A stretch of DNA of 64,000 bases from Trichostrongylus colubriformis (Eukaryota; Nematoda; Chromadorea; Rhabditida; Trichostrongylidae), in the NCBI GenBank assembly GCA_963978905.1, contig OZ022257.1, positions 44,960,203 through 45,024,202 on the forward strand. The letters are read 5' to 3'. This document shows, in pieces, positions 22,901-31,971 of the stretch. The stretch's first letter is position 1; the number at the start of each line of letters is the position of its first letter. Position numbers and translations under genes: made by a program. The notes under the pieces were generated by a model. It worked only from the letters and a program-made list of their open reading frames with translations. It was not told the DNA's origin and did no database searches.

Positions 22901-25900
22901 TCTGATTTTGAGCTAGAATTGTTTCAGTCAGCTGGAAGTTTGTACCGTTATCGCTGATTATTTTCAGCGGAACTCCTCTTCGGGCGATAAATCTCTTGAG
23001 CGTGAAGATGAAGCTTTTCGCCGAAAGATCTGTTGCTACTTCCAGATGAACAAGTCTTGTGACTAAACACGTGAATAGTGCAACGTATCGTTTCAGGTCG
23101 TCGCCGGATGGAGATTTGATCAGTATAGGTCCCATGAAGTCCACTCCCGTGTGAGAGAACGGAGGTGATTTTATAACACGTTCGGCAGGTAGAGGCCCCA
23201 TATTGGGGTATCTGTACGGTGCCATATTGAACTTCTTGCATGTGACACAATGCTTGAGAATCCTCTTGCACAGCGTTCTGTCTTGCGGAATCCAGAATCG
23301 TCGTCTTATATTGTATAGTAACTGATTCGTTCCGCAGTGTGACAGACTTCGGTGCAAATGTGCAGCTGTTAAATCTCCTAGCTTGCTTTGCTTGGGAATG
23401 TGTACAGGATTGGCAGCTGAGAAACTGAGTGCGGAGTTCTCGAGTCTGCTGAACTTCCTAAATATGCCGTCGTTGTCGGCTTTGACGTTGAGCTGCTTGT
23501 TTTGCGTTAGCAGAGTGGAGTTGTATATTGCTTGTTCTTGTCGAATGATCAGTTTTTCGGCCTTAACGGCTTCCTCGGCTGTTGTTGCATTCGTCGCTCC
23601 ACTCTTTTTCAAGGGAAGACATTTTCCTTTAGAAGCTTTGCGGATGAAACGTGCACAATAGGCAACTATTCTGATCAGTTTGGAATAGTTGCTGATTTTT
23701 TCTACTGGCCATATTTCTGTTGCTTCGATGGTTCCTGTAGCGAGTGAACATACTTCGTCGCCGGTGACAGTTTGTTCGCACAGATCTTCAGCTTTCTTGA
23801 CTGGCCAGTTACACGTGGGTCTATTAAGCCAACGTGGCCCACACCACCATCTGTGGTTGACGAAATTTTCCTTGGTCACTCCTCGTGTAGCACAATCAGC
23901 TACGTTTTCGTCTGTTGGCACGTGAAAGAACGAAACGTTGCTACCTTCTTGTAGTCGTTTCGTGATGAGTCTGATTTTTTGAACGAGTGTTGTGACGATT
24001 GACGGCAGTCGTCTAGTTCCTTGTATCCAGCACAGTGCGATTGTAGAATCGCTGAATAGATTTATCTGCTCGAAATCCATACTGGTTTTTTGAATAGTCG
24101 ATTCGGCAAGACTCAATCCAATAAATATGGAAAGGAGCTCTAAGCGTGGTATCGTCTGCTCTTTGTTTATTGGAGCTATCTTTGACTTGGCAGTAAACAG
24201 TCGTGACTCTGTAGTTCCTTTGCTTAATGTCGATGTGACGTATATGCAGCAAGCATACGCTCGTTTAGAGCTGTCCACAAGGATCGACATCGTCTTTGCC
24301 GCTGTACTGCTCTTTTCTACGACCTTTCGTGGTAAGGTGATTTGAAATCCGCTGATGTCGTGCTTTATTATCTCCCATGACCTTTGGTCTTGGCTGGATA
24401 ACGGAGCGTCCCAACCATACTTCTGTTTGTGAAGATCTTGAAGGAAGACTTTCGCAGGGGTCATCAGCGGTGATAGTAGTCCGAGTGGATCATAGCAGTA
24501 ACCATTTATTTGGCTGAGGACTGTCCGCTTGGAGGTCTTATCGAATTGCTTTTCGTAGCATTTGAGCGATATAGTATCCTGGATAGAGTTCCAGAGTATT
24601 CCGAGAACTTTAACTTCGGTGGATGTTGCTCTGTCGACTTCTGGTATTCTTCTGTTGACGTATGGAGAATTGGATTGATAATCGCGGAGATTCATTCCAA
24701 TTGACGAAAATAGCTTTTTTGACTCCGTGTATTTGTGAAGAAGGCTATCTGGGTCCTTTCCTTCTAGCAGCACATTGTCGACGTAGAGAGATTTGGACAG
24801 CTCTTGAGCTATGTCCGACTCTGATTTCTCGATGTGCTTCAAAATAGATTGATTCAGAATGGCTGGACTTGCGTTTATACCAAATGGTACTCTGCAGAAG
24901 CGAAGGCATATGATATTGTTTCCAATTGCTGGGCGTCTGATATCTTTCACCCATAGAAAGCGTGTGACGTCCCTGTGATCCTCAGGCAGCTTTATTTGCA
25001 GAAAGGCCTTCTGTATATCCGCCACCATTGTGTACTGGTGAGTTCGGAATTGTAGAACCACTTCGTGAATATGAGGTGTCAGAGAGTGTCCTTCATAGAT
25101 AACATCATCCAAGCAGAGCTCATTTTTTGCATGAGAGGATGCATTGAACACGACCCTGAGCTTGGTGGATTTTGATGGTGTCCACACATGTCGGTGAGGA
25201 AGGTAGAAGGTAGCAATTCTAGACGAGCGGTCGCTAGCCTCCTCAATTATCCCCTCTTGTAGATAACTCGTGAAGGTTTCAGCGTAGAGTTTGAGCTTTT
25301 CGTCATCTCCCTGAAGAGTCCGTAGAAGATTCTGTAATCTTCGGAGTGCCACGTTGAAGTTGTCTTTCAAATTTTTGACTTCCTCTGTGAATGGAAAGCC
25401 GGCAGTTATCTTGCCATCTTCTATGATGATGGTCTTTCGGTAGTCATCCATGAACTTTATGACTGCTGCTTCGTCCGAATCGTTCTGAGCGTTGATACCC
25501 AGTGATTCCAATTCGTACAGATGCTTTATATCCTTCTTGTAGTTATCGTTAGATAGCGCGACGGGTGTAGCTACCACGAGCGAACTACAGTGTGAATCCT
25601 GTTCATTATTGTTTGTAGAGGCGAATGTACCGGTAGCTCCAGAAATGGTGTAGCCGAAGACGGTTGGTGTGAGAACCAATCCTGACGGTAACTTTACCAC
25701 TGGATTGTTGTGTTCAATCACTTGATTCAACAGGTCCTGTCCAATTAGTAGGTCAGGAGATACTTCGGACGAAAGAAGATTGTGCTGAGCAATTGTGATT
25801 TTTTCCTTTTTGATGAAGCTTTTGTCCGCTTCTGACAGCTGAGCCATTTTGGTCATGGATGTGAGCTTGTCCTTGGTAAAAACTGGCAGATGTTGCAGTT

Positions 25901-27686
25901 TTCTAGAGCTGCGTAACGCTTTCAGAGTGACCTTTACTTCGTTTGATAGAAAGGTTTCCTGAAGCTCTCCCATTCCTGTTGTAGTGAACGATAAGGAACT
26001 AATCGTTGGTAGTTTCAACTCATCTCTTGTCTTTGTCTTTATAAAGCTTTTTTGAGCTCCCGAGTCGAGAAGGATGGTGATAGGCTGATAGTCCATTTTG
26101 GCTTCATTAAAGACCAGCGCAGATGCCATTTGTAGAACGCACTGGCTAGCTATCGGTCGTTCCGCTGCCGTAGCGATGTTCCGAAGAGGAGCTGCGTGTA
26201 GTGATTGCACGCTGCTTGTCTCTCTTGGTTGGTTGTTATTTCTTTGCGGCGGATGTCTGGAGCGGTTGGTTTGCGTGGAGAAGCCTGACCTTGTTTCTCC
26301 TCGCTGAACCGAACTTGGCGGTAGGTCTCGCCTGTTAATAAATGGATCGGTTGTTTCCCGAACACTCCTCGATGCTGTGCATAGGGAGGAGTGATGATCC
26401 TCATTGCACTTTGGGCACTGTCCCATTGCTGCACAATGCTTTGACCCGTGATTGCTATCAAAGCATTTCCAGCATGCTCTTTGGCGCTTGGCTTCCATCC
26501 GCCGCGCCTCAGGCGTTGGGTACCTTGTGCACTGCTGTGGGGAATGTGTATCTCCGCACAGGCATTTTTGCTTTGTCCGTTGACTAAGGAACGGTTTGGT
26601 CTCGTGATGTGCTGTGTTCATCCTTCTGGAGCTGTTCATGCCTTGACTAGAACCGAACAGGGTATTCGTCGTCAATTCGGTAGTCTCTTGAAGCGTGATG
26701 ATGTCATCAACGGCCTCGATTATTGCCTTCACTTCGAATCCTACACCAGCTTTGTTTTCTCTTTTTATAACCTGGCTGCAGATATTCTCTGTGAACTTCG
26801 AAAGAATCAGACGGCGCCATACTCGGTCTGCATTCATTAGCACTCCAGTTTGTTCTAGATGCACGATACGAGACGATATGGCGCTCAGTGTGTTGCGGCA
26901 GCTTGATGAGTTTCCTTGAGCCCTTGGTAGATGCTCGATCTCATTTATCAGGATGTCCGCTATACTAGACGACCTGTCATACTGTTTCTTTAGGATGGTG
27001 ACAGCGTCGTAGTATTTGTCCCCAATAACGGGTATGCTGCTGATCGAAGCAGCCGCTTTCCCCTTCAATGCTTGTTTGAGGAAAAGGAACTTTTCCTGGT
27101 TGCTTAGGTCCGCATCATTGTGAATCAGGGACTCGAAGACTGACCAGAAGGTATTGAACTCTCTGAAGTTCCCAGAAAATGTTGGGATTTCGAGGAGAGG
27201 GCGTCGAACTTGTACATTGCGTTCGTAGGAGTTGACGCTGCCAGTCCCGCTGTGAGAGTTCTCCCGGTTGCCGCTAGCCTGGAAGCTGGCAGCTTCCGTG
27301 ATGAGTGACGATTGCTGTGCCAATTCTTCCTTCCTGAAGTCAATTGTGCTCAGCCACTGTATCACCGTGATTTCTAAGTTATTAGATTCGAGCTCTAGAT
27401 GTTTGTGTAGCTCGAGCATTAACTTCTCCCTTTCCTTTTGTTCCGATCGTGAATTAATTGTTTCGATCGCTTTCTCAAGGTGGGTATCGTGTAACTGCTT
27501 TGCCTTTGTGATACTTGTCATCAAATGGTTCAGCATTGCAGTCTTCTCTCTGATGTAGGCCTCACATTCTTCCTTTTGAGAGGGGAATGTGAATGGTGAG
27601 TCCAAGTGCTTCATATTTGCCTCACTCGATCTGATCAAGGTGCAAGCAAGTGTGATTTTGGTTTTGTATACTTGGATCTCTGCCAT
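19953..27686 (-). CDS. BEL/Pao gag-pol-env polyprotein, 2577 aa, single frame
   Basis: Approximate residues. Gag 1-400; two zinc knuckles 404-435 (CWKCFDSNHGSKHC, CPKCNEDHHSSLC); aspartic protease LLDSGA near 540; reverse transcriptase with YVDN near 967 in place of YxDD; RNase H ILVDSSKRAY near 1133. Integrase has a zinc-binding HLHRSLSHCG...CVTC near 1445-1485 and catalytic Asp in HTGVDFMGP (about 1515), Asp in SDNGTNF (about 1577) and Glu in GVWERMVG (about 1628). From about 1890 comes an envelope region: a hydrophobic leader, a Cys-containing ectodomain, a membrane segment near 2012, a second hydrophobic leader near 2070, a Cys-rich ectodomain resembling phlebovirus G2-type class II fusion proteins (2150-2300), and a C-terminal anchor (about 2548-2577). 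Keeping envelope in frame with pol is unusual; processing or splicing would be needed. The start Met is the first in a long clean frame. Confidence 0.9.
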   Translation of the reverse strand: MAEIQVYKTKITLACTLIRSSEANMKHLDSPFTFPSQKEECEAYIREKTAMLNHLMTSITKAKQLHDTHLEKAIETINSRSEQKEREKLMLELHKHLELESNNLEITVIQWLSTIDFRKEELAQQSSLITEAASFQASGNRENSHSGTGSVNSYERNVQVRRPLLEIPTFSGNFREFNTFWSVFESLIHNDADLSNQEKFLFLKQALKGKAAASISSIPVIGDKYYDAVTILKKQYDRSSSIADILINEIEHLPRAQGNSSSCRNTLSAISSRIVHLEQTGVLMNADRVWRRLILSKFTENICSQVIKRENKAGVGFEVKAIIEAVDDIITLQETTELTTNTLFGSSQGMNSSRRMNTAHHETKPFLSQRTKQKCLCGDTHSPQQCTRYPTPEARRMEAKRQRACWKCFDSNHGSKHCAAMGQCPKCNEDHHSSLCTASRSVRETTDPFINRRDLPPSSVQRGETRSGFSTQTNRSRHPPQRNNNQPRETSSVQSLHAAPLRNIATAAERPIASQCVLQMASALVFNEAKMDYQPITILLDSGAQKSFIKTKTRDELKLPTISSLSFTTTGMGELQETFLSNEVKVTLKALRSSRKLQHLPVFTKDKLTSMTKMAQLSEADKSFIKKEKITIAQHNLLSSEVSPDLLIGQDLLNQVIEHNNPVVKLPSGLVLTPTVFGYTISGATGTFASTNNNEQDSHCSSLVVATPVALSNDNYKKDIKHLYELESLGINAQNDSDEAAVIKFMDDYRKTIIIEDGKITAGFPFTEEVKNLKDNFNVALRRLQNLLRTLQGDDEKLKLYAETFTSYLQEGIIEEASDRSSRIATFYLPHRHVWTPSKSTKLRVVFNASSHAKNELCLDDVIYEGHSLTPHIHEVVLQFRTHQYTMVADIQKAFLQIKLPEDHRDVTRFLWVKDIRRPAIGNNIICLRFCRVPFGINASPAILNQSILKHIEKSESDIAQELSKSLYVDNVLLEGKDPDSLLHKYTESKKLFSSIGMNLRDYQSNSPYVNRRIPEVDRATSTEVKVLGILWNSIQDTISLKCYEKQFDKTSKRTVLSQINGYCYDPLGLLSPLMTPAKVFLQDLHKQKYGWDAPLSSQDQRSWEIIKHDISGFQITLPRKVVEKSSTAAKTMSILVDSSKRAYACCIYVTSTLSKGTTESRLFTAKSKIAPINKEQTIPRLELLSIFIGLSLAESTIQKTSMDFEQINLFSDSTIALCWIQGTRRLPSIVTTLVQKIRLITKRLQEGSNVSFFHVPTDENVADCATRGVTKENFVNHRWWCGPRWLNRPTCNWPVKKAEDLCEQTVTGDEVCSLATGTIEATEIWPVEKISNYSKLIRIVAYCARFIRKASKGKCLPLKKSGATNATTAEEAVKAEKLIIRQEQAIYNSTLLTQNKQLNVKADNDGIFRKFSRLENSALSFSAANPVHIPKQSKLGDLTAAHLHRSLSHCGTNQLLYNIRRRFWIPQDRTLCKRILKHCVTCKKFNMAPYRYPNMGPLPAERVIKSPPFSHTGVDFMGPILIKSPSGDDLKRYVALFTCLVTRLVHLEVATDLSAKSFIFTLKRFIARRGVPLKIISDNGTNFQLTETILAQNQSNDEESHLSLFLAEHRITWNFIPPSSPWMGGVWERMVGTVKRSLQKTIGRRKLTDELLYTTLCEIESVVNSRPLTTVGDQDSPYEALRPIDFIYKDVRHGTTQLTSEDHNDDPDFQPLPELSSQKAAKLAISATEKLTKKFWSIWRNEYLMELRERHKIIGKRSRSSDQHPSIGDVVLLDDDSHLPRGQWPMAVIIDLITSRDAEIQSAMLQTSTGRIVQRPINRLIPLEIQSSIYCPENGADEHSAVKEKTVARRKPSTRLAEEADIIIRRQPPRAAKNSMSYDETRTRSTGSKKPISSTILMIAMCAFTLLSSTSAATVSCSIKGARINTTLSTKAEVCINYKECTIIPAGANITEVALPFKYLVNQHTIQWRTIADSKQYTETIICPPEEFCQRIGCTMCSEFLGNPHCAPRTTIGIIAMCLALILAPLSLTCYIAMRHFLYKRRWTRFGRKQEAPPHQDKETFRMTSLSTFPACSKLVIFSVIIAHMIRNGEACQYTHTLNANNTVCSRSAHGIDCQEVQESTITLSQNRPQACFRLRNKNQTVGSMEIQLQHVFLTCNPVVLFYTRDVNIVTESVKRCHLAGSCSSQTCAHISSNSEIPELRDTYEFPGIARCTTSCGGIGCGCLLPMPGCLFSRSYAKPKNEKIYQVFHCPTWQESALITYTYTGTRGTRISEMITINTQTTHVMKTANITLEFVTTPAIPLLGTTFIETTNFNQSEVAIIDKEDFFGLRCPTRRSASNISECYVENRCSCSPSETEEKCSCRNVDVSSKMTSAENRLPLSSSVLHLQDNHGRVFGAIHRAVIDLTISTSAVHHTETMVDNEECDIKASSLQGCYNCIRGAEVVFSCYSDRPIMIEIECQENVFSATCNSSTSQSKATIHATVPRYKDTCLVKCGRKTHKLNISGILAFHTHWETPSQQLVEHANYVNMFNFPDFGHLLDVAIEHWKSTIFAFIAAAIFIFATVLAVSKVLTRMVC

Positions 27687-28391
27687 TTTGATGTTTTATG
27701 GCCGTTTTCTTTCGAGAATTTGAAGTTTCTTCGTGCTTTGTTGATTTTTTGCACGGATTTCGGAACCAGTTTATGCGTATGAAGCTGTATGTGTAGCTTC
27801 AGTTACGTTTAATTTGATTTCTAACTTCTTTGGTTCCGTGTAGGATGATGTTTCCTGCCACGCGGGTCTTTTTCCTTCTTTTCCTGGATTCCTCAGGGAG
27901 GACTCACACGAAATTTCAGGCTTCTTCTGTTTTCTCACTGAGGAGAACTTGCGCAGAAGGTTTTTTCTGGTCCCTTATGAAGGAATCTCAGAATTTTCTC
28001 GAATTTCTCTCGAATTTGTTCGGGAAAAATGAGTTATTGGATTTTGCCTGTCGTTTCTTTGAGATTAACAGGGCTTCGAATGGAAGTTTTCCGGATCCGT
28101 GTGAGGAGTCGCGGATAAACTGTTGATTGTCTTTCTAATTTGTTAGAAAGATTGAGATCAAACGTCTATTTCTCACTGAGGAGAACTGGCTTAGACGGTT
28201 TGATTTGTTTCCAGCTGGTGGAAAGTAATGAAGTATCTTCTATCTCTCACTGGGGAGAGCTAGCGTAGAAGATTTTCAAATTTCTGTGTTTCTCAGGGAG
28301 AAATCGTCGAAGAAATTTGAATTGTGGTTGATGTTGTTCACCTTCTATCTCTCACTGAGAAGAGCTAGCGTAGAAGGGGTGGTTTTTCCAA
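27687..28391 (-). promoter_or_regulatory. Retroelement 5' leader with array of two-stem hairpins
   Basis: Seven inverted-repeat units lie at about 27883-27920, 27924-27959, 28123-28161, 28163-28197, 28235-28273, 28277-28319 and 28341-28377. Each has an outer and an inner stem. Outer stems differ yet pair exactly: CTTCTG/CAGAAG, CGTCTA/TAGACG, ATCTTCTA/TAGAAGAT, CAAATTTCT/AGAAATTTG, CCTTCTA/TAGAAGG. Four units share inner stems of the TTCTC/GAGAA or CTCTC/GAGAG type around ACTGAG or ACTGGG. This is the region where packaging, dimerisation or ribosome-entry structures sit in retroviruses (inference). Confidence 0.75.
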
Positions 28392-28405
28392 CGGTCGATG
28401 CACCA
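28392..28405 (-). promoter_or_regulatory. Primer-binding site, tRNA-Gly type
   Basis: In sense orientation TGGTGCATCGACCG follows the 5' LTR after one base. It matches the complement of the 3' end of a nematode tRNA-Gly (TGGTGCATCGGCCG) at 13 of 14 positions. tRNA-Gly priming is known among BEL elements. Confidence 0.7.
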
Positions 28406-28406
28406 A

Positions 28407-28812
28407 TTTGGTGGATTACCAAAGGTTGTACAGGCACGTGTAGTATATGTTTATTACGACGTACACTTTGTACAATAACCGACAATAATACATCGCAATA
28501 GGGGTTTATATACAGACAAATGTGGGCGGTGCATAGATATGGGCTGAATCTTTGACCGAAAAGGTCCAGTGGAGACACTCCTGTAAGGGGATCAAAGAGT
28601 GCACCGCTAGGGGATGAAAGTGTGCACCGCGCCAAGAGCAATACATAGTTGATTGCACACTTATGATACCGCGAGGTCATGCCTGCGGTACCTTTTCAAT
28701 AGGTGCTTATCTAAGTTATGTCCTAGAGTAAACAACTTGAACTAACATGTTATCGTTCAGTTCTAGCTGCTAGTTGATAAGAATGAAATATTATGGTTGT
28801 AAATCTACAACA
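28407..28812 (-). repeat. 5' LTR of the BEL element
   Basis: 406 bp, by eye identical to the left LTR. The minus-strand TATA box TATATAAA is at 28505-28512, so transcription would start near 28480. The AATAAA signal is at 28450-28455, giving a short R region and U5 ending at 28407. Confidence 0.9.
28505..28512 (-). promoter_or_regulatory. TATA box of the 5' LTR promoter
   Basis: TATATAAA in sense orientation, about 55 bp upstream of the AATAAA signal at 28450-28455. Confidence 0.55.
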
Positions 28813-29986
28813 CTACGATTTGTTCCCTCATACCCACTCTCTAGAAGGCCCAAGAAATCCTCCGCTTGAAATTGCCTTTCCGACTTTTCAGTTTCAGATG
28901 ATTTATCTATTCTCCTTCACCACGGACTTGTGAATCGGACGGCAAAAGTCCCGGGAAATATGGTAAAGAAAAAGTTGAAGAGAAATGGGTGGAAGGTGGT
29001 GAATTGGTGGAAATGGGTCCAGAGGGATCGAGTCGAAATTGTTTTCTCAAGGCTAAGAGTACATAAATAGTGCCGAAAACAACCAAGGAAATTTGGGTTA
29101 TAATCAGGAGCGCTTGATGCGGTGGATAGTGGACGTTGTTCCACGTTCACTTGTTCGCTGCGGAAACTTTAGTAGTATGAAGCTCCGATACGTTCCGTTG
29201 GTTATGATAATTTATCAGAAAAGGTCGTTGAGCAGGAGGGGTTGGAAGGAATGATAAACATAATAGAGGACTTACAAACACTTTGAGTTTGATTTGGAAC
29301 TGGAATGCCAATCTCATACATTTCCGTGGTTCGGTTTGCGTTAATTATTCACTGCGTCCCCCTCCCCACCACCCATTTTGGCTCAGACTTGGCACTGATG
29401 TTCTTTACACTTCTGTGCTCTATTCGGCTGGGCGGACATGCATGGCAGAGAGATGAAATGGTCCATAAAAGTGAAAGGGGCTTTCAGAAAGATTTGGTCC
29501 TCAATCCTATGCTCGACTGATCTCGCATCAGTGGAGGTTTTCTATTTGCAGTGCGCTGAACGGATCATACCGAATTCGCTGGAGACCGAAAAGATTTATG
29601 GTCTCATATGTAATTTCGGAAACACGGCGAGGCTCCAGCCACTTATCGCGAACCAATATCACTAGTAACAGCCTACGCAAGCAGTTTCTGTGTTGTTCAT
29701 TTGTTTAAACAACTCGGCGGTGAACAAAAAACCAATCACTTTCAAAAAGTGGCCGCAAGAAAAAACGCAAAAAACCTCAGCTATAACTGAACAGCATTAA
29801 GGTTACGATGGGTTACGGTGATTGAGCAGTTGTTCCCCACTGATCGATTGTCAGACTTTCAGAAATTGCCCGATGGCTGCAGAGGGTAACACTCAGCCTA
29901 AGCTGCCAAAAAATGAGAACAGTTCAGAGCCTTAAGTGGATTTCAATCAATTTCAATCGAACGACGACCTTTCAATCAATATCGAT
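28813..29986. other. Intergenic, no gene recognised
   Basis: A possible minus-strand exon at about 29086-29162 has an acceptor (TTTCCGCAG) and reads LSTASSAPDYNPNF, in the style of the large gene's N-terminus. It lacks a good donor and its phase does not match the exon at 19178. Confidence 0.35.
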
Positions 29987-30710
29987 TTATTGATTCGATA
30001 CCTGGAAAAATCCTCCTCCACTGCTTTTCTTATCCATTTTCTTGTGCTTTTTTCGTCGTCGATGTGTTGAATCGCTGGCTACTGGTGATTCCTCGGGCGG
30101 CGTACCGCTTCTGAACGAAAAATTGGGACATTTGGTCAAAGCCGGACAGCTGTCACAGCTATCACGAATAAACTCACGCTGGAACTGACGATCCTCTTAG
30201 TGGTCTAAAACCGGGTTTCCGCTTTTGCCTGCAACAATAGGCTTCATCTTGTGAATTGTCGTCAATCCACGGCAAACTTTCATCAGATACGTTGACTGGT
30301 TTAGTATTCAACGGTACCACATCCACATCCAACGGTACACTCCAGAAGGACCATGCACTGACAGCACGAACACATTTCACATCGGTGACTTTGACACCAC
30401 TGGATCCGGCGACTTCATGTGAAGCGGATCGTGGTTGTTTTACCCGTTTTCGACGTGATTTCTCATACACGGGAACGGGTATATGTTTGGCACCAGGAAT
30501 GTCGTACGGCTCGTCACTGGAGACATCAGAAACACCACGTCCACATTTACAACATACACAACAACGACAGCACACACATACCATCACGAGGACCTTGAAT
30601 GGTAACATTAACACGAACGAGGACAAACGAACACATGGACAGTAGAAACTGTAACCATTCGATCGATATATTGATCTTAACGCGCACGAGAATGCCATCG
30701 AGCATAACAT
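29987..30710 (-). CDS. Small Cys-rich membrane-anchored protein, two exons
   Basis: Exon 30178-30710 ends at PAGC|GTGAGT in phase 2. Exon 29987-30110 starts after GTTCAG and restores Ala, then reads SGTPPEESPVASD and a basic run (RRRKKHKK) before a TAA. A hydrophobic segment (LPFKVLVMVCVCC) runs into a Cys cluster (CRCCVCCKC) that could be palmitoylated or bind metal. The rest is polar with basic patches (KSRRKRVKQPRS). The start may be the Met at 30710 or one nearer the hydrophobic segment (about 30610). I do not recognise the family. A long frame on the other strand over the same bases has no splice partner. Confidence 0.55.
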
Positions 30711-31719
30711 AAAATCAACATTCCGGTTCGCCTACGGTTTCGGAATCTCCAAAAAATCGAATAACTAATTCAAAAATATGCTTTTTTTATACTTCTGCAC
30801 AGTACGTTCATACTTCTATTGCTAGGGGCAGAATATTCGAATGGGTGGGCTGGGTTTGTGCATGCTGCGTATTTGGAAGTAAGAGCAAGGATTTCCATAG
30901 CACAGGTGGCAGCGCGATTTGTTGCAATGTATGGACTTGTGAGTATCGTAAGAGAATCTGATTTACAGGTTTCTGAACTTTTTTATTGTCTCGGTGAGGA
31001 AGGTGTAGCTCATCACCCCTCAGATCTAGTCTAGAGAAGCCAGCACCTACGCCGTTACCTTTTGGGGGTCCAATTTCACCAGCATCTCCGAGTACCCTGT
31101 CCAGACCCCTTACAATTAATCTTTTCAGATTTGAATCCTCCTTCGTGGAACTGGGGCTATTGCCTTCGGTGTGAGTATGAGCCTCACTGTTAAACAATGA
31201 GGGACATCTCATAAAATGTTACACATCTAAGAACCTTTGAGAGACCTTTATGGGGTCATTCTGCACACTCGGGCGTGCATTTCTTCCGAAGCCTAAGTGG
31301 AGGACAATGGGGGGGGGGGGGGTTTCTTTTTTCCTTGCACGGTTCTACAGATTTTCGAAGACTCCTCTGATTGACTGCTCACTTAGCCCCCTCCCCCTTC
31401 CCCTCCCCCCATCCCGCCCCACCTCTCTCCGACCTTGCCTCATTGTTTTCCATTCAAAAAGGCGCCAGTTGTCAAAACTCTTGTGTTTTTCTTTTTTCAT
31501 CTCCCAATACGCAAGAGCTCCCTTTGCTCTCAGTTTATAAATGAAATATAGATCAATAAAGCTCTTCGATTTTGGTGAAGCGGGTGGCCTGTGAATGTGA
31601 TGTACATGCGAATCACTATAGAACTTGTTAACAAGTTCTCTCGCTTGGTACTTGAGGCCTTGCAGAGATCGGTATCTTCAGCGTTCAGGCAGTAAGAAAA
31701 TGCTATACATCAATCTCAC
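30711..31719. other. Intergenic with simple-sequence tracts
   Basis: Contains a G run at about 31310-31322 and a C/T-rich stretch at 31385-31420. A 134-codon minus-strand frame at 30808-31212 shows no motif. Confidence 0.4.
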
Positions 31720-31971
31720 CTGAAGTCCAAAGACACCCAACGGCTCTTCGATGATTAGCTGTATAGAGTCACCAATCAGTGATGAAATAATCGATGGCCA
31801 AGAAATAGCGTTGCTGAGAGCCTCAAACAGTCCAACTGCTCGAGAAACGTTTCCCGTGAAAGCTATGGTGCTGTAGGACCAATAGTTCGATCGCATAAAA
31901 CATCCACATGCGTGGGCAACAGTGGACGAGTTCTCGCTTTCTTGTCGCGGTGGTTGGGTCGGAGGTCGCAT
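31720..31971 (-). CDS. Candidate exon of an unrecognised gene
   Basis: 84 codons ending at a strong CTTCAG|GTGAGATTG donor. The translation has the balanced composition of a real protein (SNYWSYSTIAF, AISWPSIISSLIGDSIQLII). No upstream acceptor or downstream partner exon was located, so it could be a first exon starting at the Met at 31971 or a relic. Confidence 0.4.

Larger units (their letters stand above)
19375..28812 (-). mobile_element. Complete BEL/Pao-type endogenous retrovirus-like element with envelope
   Basis: A 9.4-kb element bounded by 406-bp LTRs and a CTACG duplication. From right to left it holds the 5' LTR, a tRNA-Gly-type primer site, a 719-nt leader with a hairpin array, one long gag-pol-env frame, about 170 bp of 3' sequence and the 3' LTR. 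The order protease, RT, RNase H, integrase, then envelope, together with a YVDN polymerase box, fits the BEL/Pao group; nematode members (Cer7, Cer13 and Tas types) carry similar envelopes. It lies upstream of the most 5' recognised exon of the large minus-strand gene, in the same orientation. Nothing in it is visibly broken. Confidence 0.92.

Noticed and set aside
29086..29162. Possible extra exon of the large minus-strand gene beyond the BEL element
   Set aside because: The acceptor is good, but the donor is weak and the phase does not fit the exon starting at 19178.
30256..30645. 129-codon plus-strand frame
   Set aside because: Opposite the Cys-rich membrane protein exon; Thr/His-rich translation looks like an antisense shadow and no splice partner was seen.
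30808..31212. 134-codon minus-strand frame
   Set aside because: No domain, no splice signals, and low-complexity ends; not supported as a gene.
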